NCBI RefSeq assembly: GCF_001051995.2
Contig: NZ_CP014646.1
Location: 1,860,001 to 1,924,000, forward strand
Direction of reading: 5' to 3'
Length of the DNA stretch: 64,000 nt
Source of the DNA: Thauera humireducens
GTDB lineage: Bacteria > Pseudomonadota > Gammaproteobacteria > Burkholderiales > Rhodocyclaceae
Shown one piece after another: positions 37,197-46,008 of this stretch. A program made the translations under genes and the position numbers. A model generated the notes under the pieces. The model was not told where the DNA came from and searched no databases. It was given only the letters and a program-made list of their open reading frames with translations. The stretch's first letter is position 1, and each line of letters begins with the position of its first letter.

Positions 37197-37749
37197 TCCC
37201 CTGTCCTTGATCTCAAGCCTTGGAGGCTGGCGTGCTGATGCAAAAGCCAGCAATACATCGCCGGCATCGAACGTAGTCGGAGGAATTTAAGGGAAAAACG
37301 TGCGGGTTAGGGCTTCTGCGCCCATCATAACCCCATGCTCTGAGGGTAAGCGCCGTTCGAACCTAGCTCTATCAGGACCATCGATCTTCGTGGGTCACCA
37401 GGCGGCGCCGGACCAAGCGCGCGTCTCTCGACCCAACCCCGAAGAGACGTTCATGTTCTCGGTACCCAACGGCTGTTTTCTGAGAAGAGCAGTTGCACCA
37501 ACGACAACCGAATGAGTGCTCATCGGCCTCAGCTGCCGGTGTGTTGATGGCGCAGTCAGGCAGCAATGTGCTGTTCATCTGCCGTTCGAGCGTCAGGCGA
37601 CGGTGAACGGCGGCTTCCCCATTCTGCCAACTGGAAGTACCGACCCAATCCTGCCTTTGGGCTCTTGGGAAAGCTGTCGTTCAAACTAGACGGCATCTTC
37701 GCCGGGCGGCTTTATCGCGCAGCGTTCGTGTGGACTGTCAAGTAGGACT
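37197..37749. other. Intergenic region with a dispersed repeat
   Basis: About 550 bp without a gene. The part 37,505-37,645 is an inverted near-copy (about 90% by eye) of 46,199-46,335. The remainder shows no recognisable feature. Confidence 0.55.
37505..37645. repeat. Dispersed inverted repeat, copy 1
   Basis: Reverse complement matches 46,199-46,335, including GGGTCGGTACTTCCAGTTGG, CGCCTGACGCTCGAACGGCA and CACATTGCTGCCTGACTGCG. Confidence 0.7.
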
Positions 37750-38187
37750 CTATGCTGAGATCTGAATACGATACTGGACAAGAAGATCGCCTTTAGCTAA
37801 GCGAAGCTTTCCATCCCGATGCGGACGCTTCCGCTTTACTACTTCACTAGGAATGCGATACACCACATATGGCTCGGATAAGTCAGCCACACGCATTACG
37901 CTGTTGGGGCCGAGAATCACAATCAAATCGTCGTAGGCTGTCGGATCACCGACGTCTATCGTAATACTTTTTCCGCCATTGAATTTGACTTGAACCTTTT
38001 TCCCGTCGATGTAACCATCGTGCCCAGGTTCTCGTAGGCTTGAGGTCATTGCCATGCCAAGTTGAGCCTTTGCAATAAACTCTGCGATGTCTCCGAGATA
38101 GCGGTCCGACCGAATGATTTCAAGCTTTTTAAGACGATCTGTGGCGGTGAAAAATTCGCCAATCGCCGCAATCTGTTCGTCAGTCAT
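37750..38187 (-). CDS. Unknown protein with PD-(D/E)XK-like motif
   Basis: 145 aa, GC clearly below the chromosome. The segment LGDIAEFIAKAQLG ... GHDGYIDGKKVQVKF has the E, then D, then Q-x-K arrangement of PD-(D/E)XK nucleases and Holliday-junction-resolvase-like folds. The C-terminal part (YVVYRIPSEVVKRKRPHRDGK) is basic. ATG 38187 is preferred (GGGGAG 10 nt upstream) over GTG 38211. Low GC and the attC-like structure further upstream suggest a captured cassette. Function unknown; nuclease fold is inference. Confidence 0.65.
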   Translation of the reverse strand: MTDEQIAAIGEFFTATDRLKKLEIIRSDRYLGDIAEFIAKAQLGMAMTSSLREPGHDGYIDGKKVQVKFNGGKSITIDVGDPTAYDDLIVILGPNSVMRVADLSEPYVVYRIPSEVVKRKRPHRDGKLRLAKGDLLVQYRIQISA

Positions 38188-38313
38188 CGGAACGGGGCTC
38201 CCCTTTGACACCCAACGTTAAAAACACATGGCTGCTTAGCCGCTTTGCAGCCAAGCAGCCTCAGGAAAGCAAAAGCAAGAAAAGATTGGCAATATCGCGT
38301 AATCGAAAAGATT

Positions 38314-38967
38314 TCACTCAAGAAGACCCTTTATATTTTCTTTTTGAACTTCCTCATCCAATTTCTCCCTCTGTTTCGAAGACATCATGCCTAGCTGTTT
38401 AAGGTGTTTCCACTCTGCATCGCTGGCGTTTGAATAAGAAAGTTCGATTCCACCTTTCCACTTGAGATCAGATATTGAATTTGAGCCATATGGTTGAGTA
38501 ATTTGCGTGTATGCCGTCGCCTTACGATTTCCTGATAAATTCCAATGTTCGAACTCCATTTTGTGGCCATCCATTGCTAGTCCAAGGAGCCGCTGAGGCT
38601 TAGAGTATATGCTGTCCTTACCATCTGGAGCTCGCCCCATCTTTTCTTGCAACGAGGATTTGATTTTTAAAATAGCATCTGAGTCTGTCGACGTTAAATA
38701 GATACGGTCAATCTTATTGTCGATAATGCTACAAGAGACATAGATTGTATGACCTCCGGTAGTTTTAGATTGGTGCTGGTTTCTTAAAACGTCAATCGCG
38801 TCAACTGGATCATCGGGGTTTCGTGCCTCGGATTGCTTTTTCGTGAATTTCGACCCTGTGCAGTCTTGACCCAAGCGGAACCCAGCGATCGATTCAAACG
38901 AATCGTCCGCGAAAGAAAATGAAAATACAGCTAGCCCGCACACCATAGCCACGGCCTTGAGACTCAT
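38314..38967 (-). CDS. Secreted protein of unknown function
   Basis: 217 aa, signal peptide VAMVCGLAVFSFSFA with cleavage near residue 20. Mature start SFESIAGFRLGQDC, then lysine-rich mixed alpha/beta sequence; C-terminal helix (KQREKLDEEVQKENIKGLL). GC about 42%, among the lowest in the window. AAGGAG is 6-7 nt before ATG 38967. No family recognised. Confidence 0.75.
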   Translation of the reverse strand: MSLKAVAMVCGLAVFSFSFADDSFESIAGFRLGQDCTGSKFTKKQSEARNPDDPVDAIDVLRNQHQSKTTGGHTIYVSCSIIDNKIDRIYLTSTDSDAILKIKSSLQEKMGRAPDGKDSIYSKPQRLLGLAMDGHKMEFEHWNLSGNRKATAYTQITQPYGSNSISDLKWKGGIELSYSNASDAEWKHLKQLGMMSSKQREKLDEEVQKENIKGLLE

Positions 38968-39019
38968 TGATGACTCCTTGTGGATCCAATCGGGCTGACG
39001 GACAACTGTGAACCGTGGC

Positions 39020-39079
39020 GCCCAACGATTAACGTTAGATCGTGATCCCGAAGCGAGCCACGATCTAACGTTAATCGTT
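39020..39079 (-). repeat. attC-like 21-bp inverted repeat
   Basis: AACGATTAACGTTAGATCGTG (39,024-39,044), written here as its 21-nt arm of which the core is AACGTTAGATCGTG, and its exact complement (39,059-39,079) enclose 14 nt. On the minus strand the structure starts at the stop of the 65-aa gene and ends in GTTGGGC, matching the integron core GTTRRRY. A second GTTGGGT core lies at 38,210-38,216 before the next gene. Confidence 0.5.
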
Positions 39080-39275
39080 ATTGGTTAACGAGCTTGGCGA
39101 TCTCGCGCTTCAGTTCAGCACCAACCATAACGCCGCGCTGGTAGCTCGCTGAGTGGGTTTCGTGTGTGGCTGCCTCATTGTCTCGGCAGTCGAGCAAACC
39201 ATCAGCGACCCCCTTCTTGAAGGAAAGTCCATGACCGTGTGGAATTCCTGGGATCTCAATTCTTACTGTAGTCAT
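39078..39275 (-). CDS. Small protein of unknown function (65 aa)
   Basis: Start MTTVRIEIPGIPHGHGLSFKKG, ending in AELKREIAKLVNQ. GAGG 6 nt before ATG 39275 makes this start better than ATG 39308. The stop codon forms part of the attC-like hairpin. No domain recognised; low GC. Confidence 0.65.
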   Translation of the reverse strand: MTTVRIEIPGIPHGHGLSFKKGVADGLLDCRDNEAATHETHSASYQRGVMVGAELKREIAKLVNQ

Positions 39276-39491
39276 TTTAAACCTCATATTTAACGCATTC
39301 TTGGCCACACCCTTACCTTTTTGCCTCCGTTTTATTTTCTACCGATCAATTGTCTCAGCGGCACGGCCGTTCTGATAAGCGACTTTTCCGACTTTGCCTT
39401 GGACGGTTATGCGGCAGCCAGTCATGACATCGCCGCATCGCTAGAAAAGCAGCAGCCGACGTCATAGTGGGGTGATGCGACCGATGTGGAA

Positions 39492-40424
39492 CATAGGCTG
39501 AGAGCATACCGCGTCGCCTAGATGGCCGCTATCCGGATCGGGCGGTGACCGGCGGCTCCTGGCCGATAGTACGCTGTGGGCATCTTCCCCGATAGCCGCC
39601 GCACGCCACGGGCTCAAGAATCAGACTCCGATCAACAGCAAGGAGCCTGTCATGGAAACCCGTGAACACCCGCATCGGGAAGCCTGGAACAAGGGGAAGT
39701 TGGTGGGCCAGAAGGCGCCGCTCAAACCCAAAGACATCTGGGCCATCCGTATTCATCTGCAGAACGCGCACGAAGTGCGCGACCTCGCCATGTTCAACCT
39801 CGCGATCGACAGCAAGCTCCGAGGGTGTGACCTCGTCAGCCTGCGGGTGCGCGACGTGACGCATGGAAACCAGGTGCTCTCACGCGCCATGGTCGTGCAG
39901 CGGAAAACGCATCGGCCTGTGCAGTTCGAACTGACCGAGCCGACGCGCACGGCCGTGGCTGCCTGGATCGCAAAGGCCGCCTTGAGGTCGGAAGACTTCC
40001 TCTTTCCGAGCCGCCTGCACGACTCACCGCATGTCTCTACCCGTCAGTACGCGAGGATCGTCGAGCACTGGGTGGTGGCCGCCGGCCTCGATCCGTCCGC
40101 CTACGGTACGCACTCGATGCGACGCACGAAGGCGACATTGATCTACAAGCGCACGAAGAACCTGAGGGCCGTTCAACTCCTACTGGGTCACTCCAAGCTC
40201 GAGTCGACGGTGCGGTACTTGGGCATCGAGGTCGATGATGCCTTGGAGATCTCTGAGCAGACTGAGATCTGAACCCGGCGCGGCTGCCCGCCAAGCGCCT
40301 TTTGCCGGCGGGCGGCTGCTTACGGTGATGATGCTGAGAGGGTACTATCGGCCAGAAGCAGCCACTCACCACCCGCACCAGATAGCGGCCATCCAGTCGA
40401 GGCTGTATGCTCTGCGCCTACATG
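39492..40424 (+). mobile_element. Tyrosine-recombinase unit framed by ~80-bp inverted repeats
   Basis: The inner 14 bp are perfect: CTGGCCGATAGTAC (39,559-39,572) versus its complement (40,342-40,355). Similarity continues outward through GATGGCCGCTATC (39,521) to about AGGCTGAGAGCATAC (39,495), with matching complement ending near 40,424. About 80 bp per arm, roughly 80-85% identical by eye. The only gene inside is the 206-aa recombinase. Either an IS-like unit or an invertible segment. Confidence 0.7.
39652..40272 (+). CDS. Small tyrosine recombinase
   Basis: 206-aa tyrosine-type recombinase, near the size of the FimB/FimE inversion enzymes and lacking an N-terminal core-binding domain. 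Catalytic residues: Arg in NLAIDSKLRGCDLVSL (about 57), HSMRRTKATLIY (His-x2-Arg, about 153), LLGHSKLESTVRYLG (His then Tyr nucleophile, about 180-190). The upstream region contains the left inverted repeat. It is not an IntI: it lacks the IntI-specific extra helix and is 130 residues too short. Likely acts on the flanking repeats (inference). Confidence 0.88.
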   Translation: METREHPHREAWNKGKLVGQKAPLKPKDIWAIRIHLQNAHEVRDLAMFNLAIDSKLRGCDLVSLRVRDVTHGNQVLSRAMVVQRKTHRPVQFELTEPTRTAVAAWIAKAALRSEDFLFPSRLHDSPHVSTRQYARIVEHWVVAAGLDPSAYGTHSMRRTKATLIYKRTKNLRAVQLLLGHSKLESTVRYLGIEVDDALEISEQTEI

Positions 40425-40597
40425 CCAAATGGATCGTATCGCCGCGCTATGCCGACCGCTGCTGCTTTCCGTGTCCCGTTATGTTGGCTTGCGCGTAGGT
40501 TTCTGCTTCTAAACCGTAACTTGCAGAACATGTTATTTCCCACTTCTACGTCATGCGGCAGAACTGTCGCCAGAAAGCAGATTTCGAACTCACAGAT

Positions 40598-41311
40598 ATG
40601 CCTGTCCACATTCACGCCGCTTTGAACCCCGATGATTTGCTCGCCACGCTTCGAAGGATCGACATTTCCGTTCCGGCTCGGACTGATGGGCGAACGACGG
40701 ACCATGCTGAGACATGGACAATTTCACGGCTCCTATCCACGCTCACGAAATATAACCTGCTCGAATTTCCGCTATCGGTGATGCATCGTGATCGACCAGA
40801 TAGCCTCATTCAGTCCAACGGCCGACAGATCGGAGTAGAGATAACCGAGGCCATCTCGCAACAATACGCAGCCTATTGCGCGCTCGCCGAGCGAGAGTTT
40901 CCCGAGCTTTTTCTTGAACCAGCTCATTTTCGCTGGGGTGCGCCAGCAATGACCGTCAACGACATGCGCAATTTGCTGCAACAGAGCAATCTGAGTTCGA
41001 TGGGTTGGGCGGGTAATCGACCAGAACAGGAGTGGGCTCTATTCATTCGGAGTGTCGTTGATTCGAAGCTCACCAAACTCGAACGCGCCGACTTTGCCAA
41101 GTATTGTCAAAACTGGCTGGCTATCTACGACAATCTGCCTCTCCCAAATATCAATCTCAGCACTGCTGTTGCATGCCTTCAACCTCTGCTCCATGATCAA
41201 TGGGGAAAAAAACCTGGCTTTGACACGCTTCTCGTCGAGCACGGTCCTGTTATTGTGCGAATCACTTCATCCGGTTCCGAACACTTGGCGCTTAACGACC
41301 TATGGGAGTAA
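40598..41311 (+). CDS. Hypothetical protein, possible PD-(D/E)XK fold
   Basis: 237 aa if started at ATG 40598; an upstream in-frame start at 40553 also exists. DRPDSLIQSNGRQIGVEITEA (about residue 80) has the PD ... (E)-x-E spacing of restriction-like nucleases, with the catalytic Lys not evident. The C-terminal part carries FDTLLVEHGPVIVRITSSG. No named family recognised. Compositionally closer to the island than to the chromosome. Confidence 0.6.
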   Translation: MPVHIHAALNPDDLLATLRRIDISVPARTDGRTTDHAETWTISRLLSTLTKYNLLEFPLSVMHRDRPDSLIQSNGRQIGVEITEAISQQYAAYCALAEREFPELFLEPAHFRWGAPAMTVNDMRNLLQQSNLSSMGWAGNRPEQEWALFIRSVVDSKLTKLERADFAKYCQNWLAIYDNLPLPNINLSTAVACLQPLLHDQWGKKPGFDTLLVEHGPVIVRITSSGSEHLALNDLWE

Positions 41312-41793
41312 GTCCTAACCCGGCACCGGAGCAGATCAACAAACAGCTGCGCATTTACCTCCGCTGAATTCTCACGCTATGCGTAGGCAATTCGGGACGA
41401 AATCTACATTCTCAATCTGTGAGACGCGATCTTAAGATCGCGGCCGCTGCGTCAGTGTTTGTTTTCGTTTTTGTTAGGTGATACAGGAAGAACACATCCC
41501 GGTCGATGCCTATTACCCTTATCTCGCCTTGGCAATCCGATGCCACGAGAGGTAGTATTGCAAGGCGGCGTCATTTTTCGAAATAAAGCCACTATGAGGG
41601 GTATTCATCGGGGCTGGCTTGTATTGTTGAAAGCCTGAGAATCTTTGCAGGTTGATCGCAGCTAACGTACATGCCAATGGACAAAACGGCGAATATGAGT
41701 TTACGTTATGACTAGGTTATTTTCATGCTTAAGCCAAAAACAGGTTCACAGAAACCCTTAATAAGGTTTTAAATCTAGCTGTTGGAGATTCTG
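41312..41793. other. AT-rich intergenic region
   Basis: About 480 bp without a gene. GCGATCTTAAGATCGC (41,427-41,442) is a perfect 16-bp palindrome followed by a T-rich tract (TTTGTTTTCGTTTTTG), a possible terminator for the preceding gene. The rest shows nothing recognisable. Confidence 0.45.
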
Positions 41794-42573
41794 ATGAAAG
41801 CAAGCATCGGCATATTTGTCGTTGCCCTAACATTATTGTCTGGGTGCGAAAAATCAGTAGATGAAGCGAGAGTGGAATGTCTAACTGAGGCTAGTGAAGT
41901 GCCGACAGACGCGGGGGTCAGGCAGCGTGTAATGCTGTGCCATCAGCAATACCCAAGGGTCACCAACACAAACAACAAGCCAGCAAACGCGGGGGGCGGG
42001 TGGCAAGAAAATGAGGATGCGGTTGACTGGAGCAAGTTCAAGCCAACGGGCGAAATTGTCAATGACGACGCCCAGTACGGCATCTCGGTCACCAGGCCGA
42101 GCGAATGGCTTCCACAGGAACGCCCCTCTCCGGAAGTACGATTCATGTATGGGTTCAAGGGTAACGGATATATTGGCAACTGTAACGTTGTCGTTCTGCA
42201 TTCACCAAGCACAACAGGCGCCAGTCAAAAAGGGGTAGACCAGCAAGAGAATCTACGACAGTTGCCCGCTTCATTTTTTGAGGATCGCCTACGAACTTTA
42301 GGCATTGATGCGAAGGTATTGAACGTCCAGCAAACCCGCCGTGGAGCGTATCTCGGTCATTTGGTCAACTACACCTACCATTCATTCAGTCCGAGTTTGA
42401 ATGCTGTTCTGCATTTTCGTGGAGAGCTTTTTTCGCATTCACGTCCTGGAAGAGTTTATACAATTACGTGCCTCACGGGCGCAACGTCACCTGACGCTGC
42501 GCAGATGGGCTTCGAAAAAGAACGTAATACATTCGAGAATTTTTCAGCAGGTCTTCGGGTCGGAAAATATTAA
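41794..42573 (+). CDS. Lipoprotein of unknown function
   Basis: 259 aa with a lipoprotein signal (MKASIGIFVVALTLLSGCEKS, lipobox LSGC, Cys 18). The mature protein has a Cys pair near the N terminus, Gly-rich GGGWQ, and a C-terminal domain with VNYTYHSFSPSLNAVLHFRGELF. GGAG lies 7 nt before ATG 41794, better than an ATG 12 nt upstream. No family recognised. Confidence 0.75.
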   Translation: MKASIGIFVVALTLLSGCEKSVDEARVECLTEASEVPTDAGVRQRVMLCHQQYPRVTNTNNKPANAGGGWQENEDAVDWSKFKPTGEIVNDDAQYGISVTRPSEWLPQERPSPEVRFMYGFKGNGYIGNCNVVVLHSPSTTGASQKGVDQQENLRQLPASFFEDRLRTLGIDAKVLNVQQTRRGAYLGHLVNYTYHSFSPSLNAVLHFRGELFSHSRPGRVYTITCLTGATSPDAAQMGFEKERNTFENFSAGLRVGKY

Positions 42574-43169
42574 CCGGCCCAGAGAATGGTTCGTTTGAAA
42601 AAGCGAGTGGTCCATGCATGCTTAGAGGGTAGGTTTCGTCATGGCGGGTGAGAGTGTCCCCCCTAACTCAGCCCCAAAACGGGGCGGTACTCGCGGCCGG
42701 ACGAGCTCGGGGGCAGGCGGCGCTGGGCTTTTCCTGGCGCAGGCCATCAAGCGTAGGGATGATGCTCTCAGCATCGAGGGTTCGCTTTGCCGGGCTCGGC
42801 CCGCCCTTGACCCGGCCATACTCACCGTCTTTGGAGCCCATTCACCCGCTCGGAATTAAAAGAGACAGAATTTTCACCGACTGTTTTCGGCTGGCTCCGA
42901 TGGCGGCATCGGGTCGGGTCGAGACGGTCGCAGTTGGTTCGCAGCGTTCCCGCGCAGGAGGGGCCGAAAGTCTCAGTCCGGCCACGACCCGCCGTTCGGC
43001 CTGCAGGAAGAGCTGCCGCTCGAACGGCAGCTCCACTTGGGCTGCAGCCATTCGGTCAGTTCCCTATCCTTTTTTTCCAGAATGCGGAAAGAAAGACGGG
43101 GCTGAAGTAGCGTCGCTGCTGGGGGTGGCGTCCGAAGATCAGACAGAAGGGTTTATTCTTCCCAACGAG
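42574..43169. other. Intergenic region with degraded repeat-like sequence
   Basis: About 600 bp, GC-rich against low-GC neighbours. Contains inverted GCCGTTCG/CGAACGGC motifs around 42,990-43,040 like those in the dispersed repeat at 37,505 and 46,199. No gene supported. Confidence 0.4.
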
Positions 43170-43433
43170 TCACTTCAAAACTTCAACAGGCCATCCGAAG
43201 TAGCTGTACAAGTACTCTCCTTCCCCCTCCCTGTCCGTGAGCTTGACGCGAATTTTGAAACGCGTACCCACGGGGTAGTCTCGGCTCAGGCGCTTCGCAC
43301 ATTCGACCTTTAGTGCCTGCGAGTAGAACTGATTTGGTGCAGGCCGAATATGTACATCGCCATGCAATCCGCTAGTACTCGTCGCCTTGTACGACTCGAC
43401 GATGATTTCCTTGTAGTCGCCGTGCTGTGCCAT
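43170..43433 (-). CDS. Small protein of unknown function (87 aa)
   Basis: MAQHGDYKEIIVESYKATST ... YPVGTRFKIRVKLTDREG, ending GEYLYSYFGWPVEVLK: a beta-rich sequence with basic patches. Start ATG 43433 has GGAGAGGAA directly upstream; an earlier ATG (43448) is possible. Third gene of a three-gene minus-strand set. Confidence 0.65.
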   Translation of the reverse strand: MAQHGDYKEIIVESYKATSTSGLHGDVHIRPAPNQFYSQALKVECAKRLSRDYPVGTRFKIRVKLTDREGEGEYLYSYFGWPVEVLK

Positions 43434-43469
43434 TTCCTCTCCTCCCATTTATCTAGGCTATATCGATAT

Positions 43470-43814
43470 TCACTTCGGCTTGAACGCACTGCCCGGTGCG
43501 CGTGGCATCCAGTCAGTGAAACCGGATTTTTTGTGCGCAAGCTCGATCCGCTCGGTGCACTTGCGTGCATAACAGGCATCCCACAACTTCACTCGTTCGC
43601 GAATCTGCAAGTCGGCCTGCTTCATCTTCTCCAGCTCCCGCCGACACTGATCTTCGATGAGCTTGAGCGCAGCGCGTTCAGCGTCCGACAGATCGAGATA
43701 CGCCCCCAACCGTCGCGCTGTTTCAGGAAACTGCGTGAGAACAGCGTTTTTGGATGGGGTGAGCGGTAGAACTCGCCCAGTGGTCCGCCCGCCAACCTTG
43801 CTCCTGCCTCCCAT
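43470..43814 (-). CDS. Small basic helical protein (114 aa)
   Basis: Basic N terminus (MGGRSKVGGRTTGRVLPLTP), then a long helix (LSDAERAALKLIEDQCRRELEKMKQADLQIRERVKLWDACYARKC). GAGGGG lies before ATG 43814. Suggestive of a DNA- or RNA-binding accessory protein, but no family recognised. Middle gene of the set. Confidence 0.6.
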   Translation of the reverse strand: MGGRSKVGGRTTGRVLPLTPSKNAVLTQFPETARRLGAYLDLSDAERAALKLIEDQCRRELEKMKQADLQIRERVKLWDACYARKCTERIELAHKKSGFTDWMPRAPGSAFKPK

Positions 43815-43824
43815 ATCGCCCCTC

Positions 43825-44019
43825 TCAGTCCAAAAATGACCGCAGTTTCTCGATCGCCGCACGTCGCTGCTCGCGCTGCTCCGGCGTTTCCTTGTCCGCC
43901 GACTTCACCGTTTGCCGCACGATGTTCGGAGGCAGTACCCCCTTCTCGATCAACCGAGCCTGATCTGCCTTGAGATGCTCCGCCATGAGTTGCGCGCGTG
44001 TGCGTTCGCCCTTGTTCAT
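43825..44019 (-). CDS. Small charged helical protein (64 aa)
   Basis: MNKGERTRAQLMAEHLKADQ ... TPEQREQRRAAIEKLRSFLD: strongly charged, helix-forming. Ends 11 bp before the next gene's start. First of a three-gene unit that probably derives from a plasmid or integrative element. Confidence 0.6.
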   Translation of the reverse strand: MNKGERTRAQLMAEHLKADQARLIEKGVLPPNIVRQTVKSADKETPEQREQRRAAIEKLRSFLD

Positions 44020-44402
44020 GACCTACTCTTCCTTCTCTCGCTGCTGCTTGACCGTGACGGGTAAATTGGCACCAATTCGAACAGTTGAGCACCAATCAGA
44101 CTCCCACAACTCCGCTGCCTAGTCATGCTTGCTCATGTTTCTCAAGCTCTACAGCATGTCATGGGCCTATTATCCGACTGAGTGCTCTTACAAGGTGTTG
44201 ACGGACGAGTTATGTCAACTACAGAGACGACTAGCGACTCGCTTGAGTGAAGCACACCTATTACCATCATGCTCGACGGCTCAATATCTCTTTCGTATAA
44301 ATTCACCGAGAGCCTGCTCAGTTGTACGACCGCCCTTCTTCCTACAGGCCGCCAAGCGCTCGAGTTATGCTTAGTGACACTGCTACTTTCTAGATATGCG
44401 AA
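44020..44402. other. Intergenic region, nothing recognised
   Basis: About 380 bp between the small-gene set and the split TPR-like gene; it should contain the promoters of both. No repeat or hairpin stands out. Confidence 0.35.
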
Positions 44403-44465
44403 ATGGACATTGACGACTGCGAAGACCTGCCCTCAGAAGTTTCAGGCAACCTAACCGAAAACCTA

Positions 44466-45289
44466 GGGGCTGTTCACATTTGATGATTTGTGTTTACATC
44501 CTGATCTTTGGGCGGAGATCGGGATGCTTCGGATGGTGCTGACAGATGAACAGTGGCAGACAATCGAAGGGCTTCTACCCGGCAAGCCCGGCGATAGAGG
44601 GCGTTCGGCCAAAGACAACCGGCTGTTCGTTGAGGCGGTCCTTTGGTTGGCACGCACAGGCAGTCCGTGGCGCGACCTTCCGCCCGAGTTCGGCAACTGG
44701 CATTCGACGTATGTACGCTTTGCGCGTTGGCGCGATGCAGGCGTCTGGAATCGGGTCGCCCTCGCACTGGCCGGCGAGCGCGATCTGGGGCGGGTGTTCA
44801 TCGATTCGACCATCGTTCGCGCCCACCAGCACGCCTCAGGCGCCCAAAAAAAGTAGGACCGCAGGCGCTGGGGCGCTCGCGTGGAGGCCTGACGACCAAG
44901 CTGCACTTTGCCGTCGATGCCTTGGGCAAACCGCTGCGCATGATTCTGAGCGCAGGACAGGTCGCCGACATCGAGTGTGCGCACGATTTGATTGCCGATA
45001 TGCCGTGCGCCAGCTTGGTTGCCGACAAAGGATACGATGCCAACGCCTTGGTCATGAGTATCGAAGCATCCGGTGCCCAAGCAGTCATCCCGCCTCGATC
45101 CAACCGCATTACCCCCAGGCACTACGACCGCTGCGCGTACCGCGCGCGAAATCTGATCGAGCGCTTCTTCAACCGTATCAAGCATTACCGTCGGATCGCC
45201 ACACGCTACGACAAGCTCGCATGCAGCTACATGGCATTCGTGCGAATCGTTTGTGCGGTGATTTCATATCGTTATATGTGAACAGGACC
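44466..45289 (+). mobile_element. Complete IS5-family insertion sequence (IS427-like)
   Basis: 824 bp, ends GGGGCTGTTCAC and (inward from the right) GGTCCTGTTCAC, flanked by a TA duplication (44,464-44,465 and 45,290-45,291). Two overlapping frames joined by a frameshift site. Right half repeated at 28,802-29,201. Confidence 0.9.
44524..45281 (+). CDS. IS5-family transposase, two frames with -1 frameshift
   Basis: Frame 1 (44,524-44,856) encodes LTDEQWQTIEGLLPG, RLFVEAVLWLARTGSPWRDLP and VFIDSTIVRAHQHASG (first Asp), ending at TAG. An A7 run at 44,846-44,852 just before the stop allows a -1 shift into frame 2, which reads GRSRGGLTTKLHFAVDALGK, VADKGYDANAL (second Asp) and RNLIERFFNRIKHYRRIATRYDK (Glu). 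This layout is standard for the IS427 group. Confidence 0.9.
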
Positions 45290-46008
45290 TAGAAGGAGAC
45301 TACGGACCTTTAGGGACAAATCGCTCTTATGACGAGGATAAACGCGATGCCGTAACAGACGTAAGGAACGCACTGTATCGAAGACAGCTTTCGGGCGATA
45401 GCACGCCGATAGTTGACCTTCTTTCCCTTACAGCGCCCGCAAAACAAAGCTACTGGACAGAAGTCGCGCAAGAACTCCACTACCAAAAAGAGCACTACGA
45501 GGCATTATACGCTTGGGATCATGCGGCAGAATTCAAGCCAGACGAGTCGAGCGAATTTTCTTTCGAGGAAATGGGCTGGGCGCTTTGGAATGCGAGTGAC
45601 TTCGGTGCAGCAGATACTTACCTTGCTGAACGCGCAGCACAAGCTTTTGCAATAAACGAGGTATGGGTGGCAGTCGCTGCAATAAATCAAGCTCTGGGTA
45701 AGCCAAAAGAGGTGATCATCGGGATCATCGAGACTGCTTTACGGACATCAGGAACGTTTGAGCTTGATGATTGCTGGCACATCGATGGCGGTATCGGAGG
45801 ACTCGCATTCAATGAGCCTTGGACATGGGAAGACTTAGCTTATGCATATAAATTTCTCAACAATCTCCCGAAGGCATTTGAATCTTGGGCAATGGTTGCT
45901 CGCGAGGATGAGAACAAAGCAATTACATCAGCAATTGAATCCTTAATCTACGAAGCGCGCGACCGCGGATACTCAGACGAGGATGTTATTCCTCCTCCGA
46001 TCAATTAG

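Larger units (their letters stand above)
44403..46008 (+). pseudogene. TPR-like gene split by an IS5 insertion
   Basis: ATG 44403 opens 21 codons (MDIDDCEDLPSEVSGNLTEN-L) ending exactly at the IS left edge. Frame resumes at 45,292 (EGDYGPLGTNRSYDEDKRDA ...) after removal of the IS and one TA copy, giving a 259-aa protein. The distal part has helical repeats (YEALYAWDHAAEFKPDESS, ADTYLAERAAQAFAINEVW, LAYAYKFLNNLPKAFESW) resembling tetratricopeptide units. GC is low. An in-frame stop at 44,391 shows the start is near 44,403. Confidence 0.8.

Noticed and set aside
39652..40272. Integron integrase IntI
   Set aside because: 206 aa versus about 330; no N-terminal domain or IntI-specific insertion. 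It is framed by inverted repeats instead of an attI.
42622..42859. Overlapping short frames on both strands around 42,650-42,860
   Set aside because: Low-complexity high-GC translation products with no start signal; more likely decayed repeat DNA.
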